DNA of 64,000 nt. Origin: CAVTYH01 sp963738835 (lineage in GTDB: Bacteria; Planctomycetota; Planctomycetia; Pirellulales; JADZDJ01). Position 1 is the stretch's first letter. Each line of letters starts with the position of its first letter. Positions 26,515 through 34,292 of this stretch are shown in pieces. The notes below the pieces were generated by a model, which saw only the letters and a program-made list of their open reading frames with translations, was not told the DNA's origin and made no database searches. The position numbers and the translations under genes were made by a program. The stretch is taken from contig CAVTYH010000002.1 in the NCBI GenBank assembly GCA_963738835.1, positions 496,001 to 560,000 on the forward strand. Reading direction: 5' to 3'.

Positions 26515-26821
26515 CGCTGGCCGTGGCGTGTTCCTCCGCAAGCAAACGGGGAACATTTACACGGTGATGCTGATTTTGTCGTTCGTGTTCGTCGCCATCG
26601 GCTGCCTGTTTCTGTTTTTGGAAATGAAGGCCTACGATGGTTTGAGCACCAGGGTCGCGGCCGAAGCCAAAGTTCCTCCGCCGCCAGCGTTGTCGGAGCC
26701 GGGGGACGCTGCTGCGCCTGGTGCTGACACGCCGTCGCCGACAAATGCAATTCCAACGTCCCCACCCGCAGATGCACCTGCGGCGCCGGCCACGCCGCCA
26801 GCACCCGATCAGAACCCGTAG
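26486..26821 (+). CDS. Small single-pass membrane protein
   Basis: A 111-residue protein with one transmembrane helix (about residues 24-48, YTVMLILSFVFVAIGCLFLF) and a Pro/Ala-rich disordered tail of about 60 residues. The ATG at 26486 is used; GTG 26480 is an in-frame alternative. It overlaps the preceding coiled-coil gene by 29 bases, so translation is probably coupled, and precedes mreB by 81 bases. The topology suggests an accessory envelope protein; I do not recognise a family. Confidence 0.65.
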   Translation: MSLADLSPSDAGRGVFLRKQTGNIYTVMLILSFVFVAIGCLFLFLEMKAYDGLSTRVAAEAKVPPPPALSEPGDAAAPGADTPSPTNAIPTSPPADAPAAPATPPAPDQNP

Positions 26822-26902
26822 CTATTGAGCCCCGATGGCCACGTCGGGCAAGTCGCCAGGACGGCGACCCAATTCACTAAAACTCTTACACCCCGAGCAC
26901 GG

Positions 26903-27952
26903 ATGCTCCCACGCTTTGCCGCACTGCTGCGTTGCGATCTAGCGATCGACTTGGGTACCGCTTCCACGCGCGTGGCCCTGCCGGGCGAAGGCGTGGTGCT
27001 CGAAGAGCCTTCGGTCGTGGCGGTGGCGCGCACCAGCAATCGCATTCTGTCCAGCGGCTGCGCCGTCGGCCATTTGGCGCGGCAAATGTGGGGCCGCACG
27101 CCCGATTCGGTCAGCGTGGTGCGTCCGCTTTCGGCGGGTGTGATTACCGATTTCGAATTGTGCGAGGCGATGCTGCGCTACTTCCTGAACAAAGTGCGGC
27201 CCAGGCGATTCGGCTTGCGGCCGCGGCTGTTGATTGCCGCGCCCGGCTGTTTGACCCAGGTCGAAAAACGGGCCATTTACACCAGCGCCCATCGCGCAGG
27301 CGCCGGTCAGGTCATGCTCTTGCGAGTAGCCCAGGCCGCGGCCTTGGGCGTGAAGCTGCCGATCGCCGAGCCGATCGCCGGAATGGTGATCGATATCGGG
27401 GCCGGCGCAACCGAAGTGGCGATTCTCAGCTTGGGCGATGTGGTGGCAGAAAAATCGATTCGCACCGGCGGCGATCAGATGGACGAAGCCATTCTCGATT
27501 GGCTCCGTCGCCACCGCGGTTTGCGCATTGGCTTATCGACCGCCGAACAATTGCGAATCACTTTGGGCAGCGCGTGGCAAATCGAGGAAGAAAAAACTGA
27601 CGAGGTCCGCGGGTTGGATATTGCCACCGGCCTGCCGCGCCGCTTGGAGATCACCAGCGCCGAAGTGCGCGAGGCACTGGCTGAACCGCTGGAGCGATTG
27701 CTGAATGCCATTCGCTCGGTGCTCGATCTGTGTTCGCCCGACCTGGTGGCCGATTTGATCGACCGCGGCATGGTACTCTGCGGCGGCGGCGCGCAGCTGC
27801 GTGGCTTGGATTATTGGATTGCAGAACGAACTGGCATTCCAGCCCATGTGGCGGCCGATCCGCAGTCGGCCGTGGTCAGCGGGACGCTCGTGTGCTTGGA
27901 ACATCTCGACGCCTGGCGCAACTTTGTGGAATCGAGCGACGATGCAGCCTAA
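26903..27952 (+). CDS. mreB: Rod shape-determining protein MreB (actin homologue)
   Basis: A 349-residue actin-fold ATPase that forms membrane-bound filaments directing wall synthesis. Nucleotide-binding motifs are seen but somewhat diverged from the consensus: phosphate-1 DLGTASTRVALP (near residue 14), phosphate-2 DIGAGATEVAILSLG (near residue 163) and the adenosine motif LCGGGAQLRGLD (near residue 293). The length is normal. I use ATG 26903; an upstream TTG at 26825 adds 26 residues without homology. It overlaps mreC by 11 bases. Likely partners are the neighbouring MreC, MreD and PBP2. Confidence 0.93.
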   Translation: MLPRFAALLRCDLAIDLGTASTRVALPGEGVVLEEPSVVAVARTSNRILSSGCAVGHLARQMWGRTPDSVSVVRPLSAGVITDFELCEAMLRYFLNKVRPRRFGLRPRLLIAAPGCLTQVEKRAIYTSAHRAGAGQVMLLRVAQAAALGVKLPIAEPIAGMVIDIGAGATEVAILSLGDVVAEKSIRTGGDQMDEAILDWLRRHRGLRIGLSTAEQLRITLGSAWQIEEEKTDEVRGLDIATGLPRRLEITSAEVREALAEPLERLLNAIRSVLDLCSPDLVADLIDRGMVLCGGGAQLRGLDYWIAERTGIPAHVAADPQSAVVSGTLVCLEHLDAWRNFVESSDDAA

Positions 27953-28985
27953 CCGAACAGAAAACATACGGCGGATTGTATCGCCCATCACGATGCTGGT
28001 TGCGGTGCTGGCCATTGCAATTGGATTGGCTTTTGCTCCCCATTCAACAACGCAACCGCTGCGCGATGGCTGGAGAGAGGCGCTGCGGCCCGGGCAACAG
28101 GTGCTTACGACCATCTCTAATTGGGCGGGGGATTGTTGGATGTCGATTCGTTATGCTGATGGCTCCGATTCCACGGCGGCACAGCAACAAATTGCCGAGT
28201 TGAACGATCAGGTGCAGCGACTCGAAATGGAATTGCTCGTGGCCCGCAGCAATCGAGGCGCCGCTTCGGAGAGCAGCGCGGTTTCCGAAAACAATGACAG
28301 CGCCGACGGCCAGGAGAATCGCAGCCATCTACCACCGCTGCTGTTGTCGCAAACCATCGCCGCACGGGTTTTGGGACGACAGGCCAAGGCGTATTTGCAA
28401 GCGCGCGACATTTTAGATGTGGGCCGGTCGCGCGGCGCCACTGCTGATTCATTGGTGATTGATGCGGGGCGCAATAATTCGGTTTCCGGCGAAACCAAAC
28501 GTGAAACCAACTCCGACCGTGCCTTGGTCGATCAAGGGCGTGATGCCGCGGTTGAGGCTGGTCGATTCGTGTTGGCCGGCAGTCGAGTGTGGGGCAAAGT
28601 GGCGGAAGTTGGTTCGCACACCAGCACGGTCCAGCGCGTGACCGACGCCGGTTATCGCGATCTGGTGCAATTGGCTTCACAGCACGAGGGAAGACTGCGC
28701 TTCGCAGCCCGTGGCGTGCTCGTCGGACGGGGCGAATCGCTGTGCAAAATCGAAATGGTTGAAACCACGCAACCGGTCGCCGCGGGCGATTTGGTTTTCA
28801 CCGCCGATGACGGCGTGCTCGATGTGCCGCTGTTGTATGGCCGCGTGGTGCGTTTGGAACGCAAGCCGGGGGCAGCCCATTGGGAAATCTGGATGGAGCC
28901 CGCGGTGGCGCTGAATTCGCCACCGGCACAAGTGGCCGTGCTGCGGATGGAAGTCAATCCTGCGCGGCTGGCCAGTGGACAGTAA
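27942..28985 (+). CDS. mreC: Rod shape-determining protein MreC
   Basis: A 347-residue periplasmic scaffold protein. An N-terminal membrane anchor (residues about 13-32, SPITMLVAVLAIAIGLAF) and a coiled coil (about 70-105) precede the two MreC beta domains (VLVGRGESLCKIEMVE, VAAGDLVFTADDGVLDVPLL, and the C-terminal YGRVVRLERKPGAAHWEIWM). The start ATG 27942 overlaps the mreB stop, indicating translational coupling. A hydrophilic insertion (about residues 105-130) and another at about 180-195 make it longer than many homologues. Confidence 0.9.
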   Translation: MQPNRTENIRRIVSPITMLVAVLAIAIGLAFAPHSTTQPLRDGWREALRPGQQVLTTISNWAGDCWMSIRYADGSDSTAAQQQIAELNDQVQRLEMELLVARSNRGAASESSAVSENNDSADGQENRSHLPPLLLSQTIAARVLGRQAKAYLQARDILDVGRSRGATADSLVIDAGRNNSVSGETKRETNSDRALVDQGRDAAVEAGRFVLAGSRVWGKVAEVGSHTSTVQRVTDAGYRDLVQLASQHEGRLRFAARGVLVGRGESLCKIEMVETTQPVAAGDLVFTADDGVLDVPLLYGRVVRLERKPGAAHWEIWMEPAVALNSPPAQVAVLRMEVNPARLASGQ

Positions 28986-28986
28986 A

Positions 28987-29012
28987 CATAAAGCCGCGAC
29001 TATGGATCGCGC
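28987..29012. repeat. CATAAAGCCGCGA repeat, family E, copy 2
   Basis: CATAAAGCCGCGACTATGGA followed by TCGCGCG. It begins just after the mreC stop and matches the element at 15274. Confidence 0.5.
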
Positions 29013-29052
29013 GACGCGCACATAAAGTCAGTTCTTCATTCCCCACTGCACT

Positions 29053-29557
29053 ATGTCCCCCGCTGCCCTCATCCCGCTCATTTATCTCGCCGCGGTGTTG
29101 GAAAGCTGGCTCTTGCCGCACTGGGAAGTGGCAGGGGCCGGGCCCGACTTGCTGGTGCTTGTGGCTTTCGTTTGGTTGACGATGTCGGCCAGCCGCAGTG
29201 CCATCGTCGTCGTGGCCATCGTGGGACTGGTCAACGATTTGAATTCGGCGGCGCCGCTGGGAATCGGCATGGGCGTGTTCGCCGTGGTCGGCTACTGTGC
29301 CGTGTGGTTGCGACGGCGATTGGTCTTGGACCATTTTCCGGCGCGTCAGCATCATCTGGTTTGCCGCTACCATAATCACGCTGCTCGAAGGATTCATATT
29401 GCGATTGACGGGCGCGACGACGCTGCCGCTGCGAATGCTGATCGAACGTAGTGCGCTGGTCGGCCTGTATACCGCAGCGGTGTCGATTCCGCTGCTGATG
29501 GTCATCGGTTGGCGCAGTGAGAACCGTCGCAGCCAGAGCGTGCTCGGCGGAGAATAG
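29053..29557 (+). CDS. mreD: Rod shape-determining protein MreD (one frameshift)
   Basis: A small polytopic membrane protein of 168 residues after repair, the usual MreD size. It works with MreC and MreB to position elongation enzymes. The first frame (PLIYLAAVLESWLLPHWEVA, GPDLLVLVAFVWLTMSASRS, LVNDLNSAAPLGIGMGVFAV) runs to about 29345, and the second (VSIIWFAATIITLLEGFILR, LVGLYTAAVSIPLLMVIGW) completes it. The join is at the GCGCG tract at 29341-29345, where one GC unit appears to be missing. It ends 3 bases before mrdA. Confidence 0.85.
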
Positions 29558-29559
29558 CG

Positions 29560-31864
29560 ATGGCCATTGAAACCATTCCATTCCGCCACGGCGCTACTGT
29601 CAAACCGGCGGCTGCCGGTCCCTCGAAAACCTCTGCGTTGAACGAATTCTCGCTTTTCGTCTCGACAGATCGCTTAGTCTGGATGTTTGCGGCATTCGTA
29701 GTGTTATCAATCACGATTGTCGTCCGGCTGGTCGTCATCGAATTGCACGATGGGCCCGACTACCGCGCGGTTGCCGCTGAGCCGATTGTGCGCAAGCAAT
29801 CGGTCCCCGCCATGCGCGGCCGAATTCTGGCCGGCGACGGCACGGTGCTGGCCTGCGATCAGCCGGTTGTGGCGCTGGCGGTGAATTACCGCTGGCTGGA
29901 AGAACCTGCCAATCTGCGGTGGCTGCGGCGCACGGCTCGATTGCGATTATCGACAACCGAGCGTCGCGATTCCAATCGTGTGGCCGAAGAAGAGCGAACC
30001 ATTTTGGACGAGCGGCACGATCTTACGCACCATTTAGCGGAATTGTGTGGGCTGACCGATGCCCAGTGGCAATCGCGGACCGAGCGAATTCAACGCCGCG
30101 TGCAATCGATGTCGGTTAGCGTCAACGCACGGCATCAAGCACAAGCCGATGCAGTTCGCCGCCCCGACGAGCACGACTCCGCCGATACCAATTTGGGTTT
30201 GCCGGCGCGAATCGGTCGCAGCATTGTGGACGCCCTGTTTGCGCTGGACCATCCGCCGGTCGATTCGCCGGTCGTCATTGCCGAAGAAGTTTCGGAGCAC
30301 GTGGTCTATGAAGGGCTGCCGGTCGAAGCCGTCGCAGAGATTGAAGCCAATCCCGATCGTTATCCAGGCGTGAAGCTGGTTAAAGCCTATCGAAGAGCGT
30401 ATCCGCAAGGCGATTTGGCGGCGCACATGTTGGGATATTTGGGACGCGTGAATGCGGAAGAGCTGGCCGTGGAACCCTCTCCCTTTGGGAGAGGGCAGGA
30501 CGAGGGGCTGTCTGCGGACGGCTGGCACCCTCACCCCAGCCCTCTCCCAAAAGGCGAAGGAGATTACGATCCTGACGATTGGCTCGGGCGCAGCGGCTTG
30601 GAACGGCAGTACGAATCTTTGCTTTGCGCCCAGCGTGGTGTAATTCTCGATGAGCTCGATGTTCGCGGCGTGGTTCACAGCTCCACAACCATGCGCGAAC
30701 CGGCCGATGGGGACGATTTAGTGATCACGCTCGATACCGCCCTGCAGCGGTCGGCACAATCGATTCTCGATCAGGCATTGGCTCGCCGGTTGCCCAGTGG
30801 CGATGAAAAACTCGACGCCGCTGCCGGTGGCGTGGTCATTGCCATCGATGTTCGCAATGGAGCGATTCTTGCCGCTGCCGCTGCGCCGCGATTCGATCCC
30901 AATGCATTTGTGCAAGCAAGCTCGCCCGCGGTGGCTCGTTGGTTGACCGATCCGGCTCGGCCGCTGTTCGATCGCACGGTGCAAATGGCGCTGCCGCCGG
31001 GCTCGGTGTTCAAAATTGTTTCGGCGGCTGCAATTCTGGCTTCTGGCGTCGATCCTCGCGCCGGTGGAATGCCAGGGCTATTTGCACCAGCCCGATGCGT
31101 TGCGCTTCGCCATTTATCGCCGCTACGGCATCGGACACGGACCGATTACGCTGACCGGCGCTGCGCGCAGTTGCAATGTTTATTTCTTTCAACACGCCGA
31201 GCAACTTGGCGCCACGCCAATTTTGGATTGGGCCGGGCGATTTGGATTGGGAGCGAAAACGGGTATCGATTTGCCCGGAGAAGTTGCCGGAAAATTGCCG
31301 GCTGTGAATCTCGCGGTTGATAGCGCCACAAGACAAGCGCGGATCGATGCACTGCCAATTGCCATCGGCCAGAGCACGACCACCGCCACGCCGCTGCAGA
31401 TTGTGCGAACCGTGGCCGCCATTGCCAATGGCGGCAAGTTGGTGACGCCGCACGTTGCCGAACGAATTGCATTCTCGTCGGATGATGCAACAACCCCCGG
31501 CTCCGATGTCGCCGACCCAATCCGCTTTGATCCGCCGTACGCCATTCCCGGACTGGACGAAAAAATGGTGTCTGCCATTCGCGATGGCTTGCGGCAAGCG
31601 GTTTCGGATGAACAAGGCACGGCCCACGCGACGGTCGATTTGGCTGCCGTCTCGATTGCTGGAAAGACCGGCACGGCGGAAACGGGACCCGGGAAACCGG
31701 AACACGCCTGGTTCGTTGGTTACGCCCCGGCCGATCAGCCACGGGTGGCGTTCGTCGTGGTTGTAGAGCATGCCGGCAATGCCGACACCGCGGCCGGACC
31801 GGTCGCCCAGCATCTGGTGGAACGCATGGCCCAACTTGGCTACTTTGGCCGAACCCTGCGATAG
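29560..31864 (+). CDS. mrdA: Penicillin-binding protein 2 (elongation transpeptidase; one frameshift)
   Basis: PBP2 crosslinks peptidoglycan during elongation; it is inner-membrane anchored with a periplasmic transpeptidase domain. After repair it has 768 residues: a transmembrane anchor (about 44-64), the PBP dimer domain (RKQSVPAMRGRILAGDGTVL near 75) and the transpeptidase with SVFK (active-site serine near 486), SCN and KTGTAE. The frame breaks at 31057-31062; restoring one GC gives SGVDPRAPVECQGYLHQPDA, the expected family sequence. Residues about 305-334 come from an inverted pair of family A repeats (30475-30560) inserted between the dimer and transpeptidase domains. The organism thus has wall-elongation enzymes. 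Confidence 0.93.
30475..30560. repeat. Palindromic repeat family A, copy 4 (inverted pair), inside mrdA
   Basis: CCCTCTCCCTTTGGGAGAGG at 30475 and, in opposite orientation, CACCCTCACCCCAGCCCTCT at 30526. Both are read through in frame, adding about 29 Pro/Gly-rich residues. Confidence 0.85.
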
Positions 31865-31976
31865 CCGATTTTGTCGAAAACCAAGCTGCCTGAAACCCGG
31901 CGATTTTGAACCGGGTAGAGCGGTATAATCTCGACGATCGAGCAAACCACAACTTTCACTGCCACAAATCGCTCCG

Positions 31977-32501
31977 ATGAACAACTCAACAATGTCCAAC
32001 CTGCTGCTAGCGGATATTGAGTACAAGCTGGCCGAAACCCGCTTCGGCCATTGGCGGCGATTCGTCTACCCCGACGGCCAATTGTTTGAGGAGTTCGTTT
32101 CCCACCGATCGATGTTTGGTTGGCCGCTACTGCACTTCACGAGCGGCAAGTGCCCGGAGACAGGCAAGCGAATTGTGGCCAAAGGCGTGATTGCCGTCGG
32201 CCGCCTGGCCATCGGAGTTCTTGCCATCGGACAAGCTTCGGCAGGCTTAGTGGCGATTGGTCAGTTAGGGCTGGGAATCGCCTTTGGTCTGGGGCAAGCC
32301 TGCACTGGCATCTTGGCACTTGGGCAATTGGCGATTGCCTCGACATTTGCCATCGGCCAATTCGCGGTTGGCTACGCGGCAATCGGACAACTGGCGATGG
32401 GGAAGTACGTGCTGGCACAGTTTGGCATGGGCGACTTCGTTTGGGATATGCGTGGGCAAGCACCTCAGGCCGTGCAATTCTTCCAGTCATTGCTTCCTTA
32501 G
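31977..32501 (+). CDS. Glycine-rich repeat membrane protein of unknown function
   Basis: A 174-residue protein. After a soluble N-terminus (residues 1-65), residues about 66-155 consist of an imperfect [A/V][I/L/V]GQxA repeat: VGRLAIGVLAIGQASAGLVA, AIGQLGLGIAFGLGQACTGI and ALGQLAIASTFAIGQFAVG. Small residues on one face and aliphatic ones on the other could give a beta-solenoid or packed hydrophobic helices in the membrane. The ATG at 31977 is used; ATG 31989 is an in-frame alternative. I do not recognise a named family. It follows mrdA by about 110 bases. Confidence 0.65.
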   Translation: MNNSTMSNLLLADIEYKLAETRFGHWRRFVYPDGQLFEEFVSHRSMFGWPLLHFTSGKCPETGKRIVAKGVIAVGRLAIGVLAIGQASAGLVAIGQLGLGIAFGLGQACTGILALGQLAIASTFAIGQFAVGYAAIGQLAMGKYVLAQFGMGDFVWDMRGQAPQAVQFFQSLLP

Positions 32502-32576
32502 CTGTCTTTTATTGAGTTACGGTTCGTAAAACCGGCCCGCGTTAAATCAAACCCGACAGCATTTGACTCTCGATCG

Positions 32577-33014
32577 ATGGACGACGTTACTTTTCTTCGT
32601 CAGTTTGAAGATTGCACCTTTCCCGAAGAGCAGTGGCGGCATCGCCAGCATGTGAAGGCGGCGTACCTTTATTTGCGGCAATTCCCATTGCCTGATGCGA
32701 TCGAGCACATTCGCGCCGCCATTAAACGGTACAACGCCGCTCATCAGGTGCCGGAGTCGATCGACCGAGGCTATCACGAAACCATCACGCAAGCTTGGAT
32801 GCGGCTGGTGAACTTCATTCTGAGCAAGTACGGCCCGAAGGAAACTGCCGACGAATTCTGCGACCAGCACCCGGAACTATCGCAAATGAAGGTGTTGCGG
32901 CTGTTCTACTCGCCGGAACTGCTGATGTCGCCACAGGCCAAAGCGGAGTACGTGGAGCCCGACATTACGCCGTTGCCCGTCGATCGATCGGCCAGCGATT
33001 TCATCACCGGTTAA
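32577..33014 (+). CDS. Conserved hypothetical protein (helical, cytosolic)
   Basis: A 145-residue soluble helical protein. The pattern FEDCTFPEEQWRHRQHVKAA, AIEHIRAAIKRYNAAHQVP and GYHETITQAWMRLVNF recalls a widespread uncharacterised bacterial family in which His, Glu and Tyr residues are conserved (H-x-x-H near residue 25; Y-H-E near 69). No function is known to me. The last about 35 residues carry the DITPLP motif. It has no cysteine cluster beyond two scattered cysteines. Confidence 0.75.
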   Translation: MDDVTFLRQFEDCTFPEEQWRHRQHVKAAYLYLRQFPLPDAIEHIRAAIKRYNAAHQVPESIDRGYHETITQAWMRLVNFILSKYGPKETADEFCDQHPELSQMKVLRLFYSPELLMSPQAKAEYVEPDITPLPVDRSASDFITG

Positions 33015-33369
33015 TGGCACAACTGCAATGATGGCAATCGGTTGTGTCAAATCATCAAACTTCGGATCCAGCCTACAACCGCCGCAGAATGCGATTGTTG
33101 CCTGGATCCGGAAGCGAAGCCGTCGGGGGCTTGAACTTCGGCCGCCGATGTGTTCTAAGGGTGACTCGTCGGACGTTAAAGATTATCCAGCTTCGCGAAA
33201 TTCACATTCGGATCTGGCAACTTTGACGGGCAAGGGCCGATTTGTGCTAGCACCGGCCTGAGCCAAAACCGTGGACGAGGCAAGCGAATCTTGCCGAGCC
33301 CTCTCGGTGATTGCCGGCGTGTTGTGGATCGTTGGCCCTTGTTTGTTTCTGTCAGTGGAGGATTTGATT
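33015..33369. other. Intergenic stretch without supported gene
   Basis: About 355 bases. A 77-codon plus-strand frame (33028-33261) lacks a ribosome site and any domain, so I reject it. The last 15 bases carry the ribosome site of the following small gene. Confidence 0.4.
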
Positions 33370-33516
33370 ATGAAGTTTGTGAAATTGTTGGTTCTGGCCG
33401 CGGCGGTGTTGGCTGCTACCTGCAGCGAGTCGTATGCCTTTGGGCATCGCCGTTGTTGCCGTCACTGCTGCAGCTCATGCTGCTCGACTTGCAGCGGCGG
33501 TTGCTGCTCGAAGTAG
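33370..33516 (+). CDS. Small secreted cysteine-rich peptide
   Basis: A 48-residue preprotein. A Sec signal peptide (MKFVKLLVLAAAVLAATCSE, cleaved near SYA) is followed by a mature peptide of about 24 residues containing nine cysteines: HRRCCRHCCSSCCS, then TCSGGCCSK. The ATG at 33370 has GGAGG 8 bases upstream, which strongly supports it as the real start over an earlier in-frame ATG at 33271. The pairs of adjacent cysteines suggest either disulfide packing or metal binding outside the membrane. Similar short Cys-rich peptides are common in planctomycete genomes but have no known role. Confidence 0.75.
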   Translation: MKFVKLLVLAAAVLAATCSESYAFGHRRCCRHCCSSCCSTCSGGCCSK

Positions 33517-33632
33517 TGCCGCGGTTACGATGGGCTTGGGTATTTATCCCACCTTTCCAGCCCAGCCTATTCGCTTGGACGGAATCTTTGTCGGCCGCAC
33601 GGAAGGCGGAGCGGTCTGTTTGACCGATATTT

Positions 33633-33671
33633 GCCCCGCGCTCAGATGGCGAAAGCCGAAGAGCGCGGGGC
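33633..33671. terminator. Strong hairpin between convergent genes
   Basis: A perfect 11-bp stem, GCCCCGCGCTC / GAGCGCGGGGC, with a 17-base loop. There is only a weak T-tract. It lies between the Cys-rich peptide gene and a convergent minus-strand gene and could terminate both. Confidence 0.6.
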
Positions 33672-33718
33672 GATTTCATGCGCCGGCGCTGGCTTAGAAC
33701 CGCCCCTCCTGCGGTCGC

Positions 33719-34203
33719 CTATTCTCTGGCCGCATAGAGTTCTGCATATTCCAGCACCCACAGGTCGACCATCTCCTGAAAGCGATCCAAATCAACCTGT
33801 CCCAACGGCTGGTAATGGCTGCGGTTGTAAACTTCTTTGTTGCGAATGGTGCCGCGGGCCGCCAATTCCAGAATGTGGGCTGAACTGTACGGCCGGACGA
33901 CCATTTCCAGGCGGCTGAAGACGTTCGATCGCGGCCGGCAGTGCCCCACATCGGCGTCGTCACGGCTTACCGCAGCCCCCCAACCCCGATCGCTCACCAC
34001 ATTTTCATACTGAAACCCGGGAAAGTGCTGCGGCAGCCGGCGAAGCACCTTTTCAATTTGCTCTGATAGCTGCAAGCGATGCTGCGAATGCAGCCGTTTA
34101 CATTGTTCTTCGCTCAGAGCTTGTGCAGCCTCTTCGCCGCGGCGTTGCTGGGCGGTGCGAGCACCCGTTCGATGGCACGTTGAAGGCGTTCGTCGAAATT
34201 CAC
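33719..34203 (-). CDS. Hypothetical protein (one frameshift)
   Basis: Reconstructed as 161 residues. GTG 34203 starts NFDERLQRAIER, then a single missing base near 34165-34169 (a GGG that should probably be GGGG) shifts into GARTAQQRRGEEAAQALSEE. The body has helical, charged sequence (LQLSEQIEKVLRRLPQHFPG) and a beta-rich segment (SRLEMVVRPYSSAHILELAA). It is probably cytosolic. I recognise no domain. Its stop lies 15 bases after the Cys-rich peptide's hairpin region, on the opposite strand. Confidence 0.55.
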
Positions 34204-34292
34204 AAGGCGTCTGGCTTTGGTGTCGATAGGAGATGATCAAGCATGAAATCTGAAACATGACGCACGAAAACTCGAAGCACAAGACACCGCGG

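Noticed and set aside
27801..27941. N-terminal extension of mreC inside mreB
   Set aside because: The ATG at 27942 overlaps the mreB stop in the usual way and the signal anchor begins there.
33028..33261. 77-codon plus-strand frame between the helical protein and the Cys-rich peptide
   Set aside because: No ribosome site, no domain, irregular composition.
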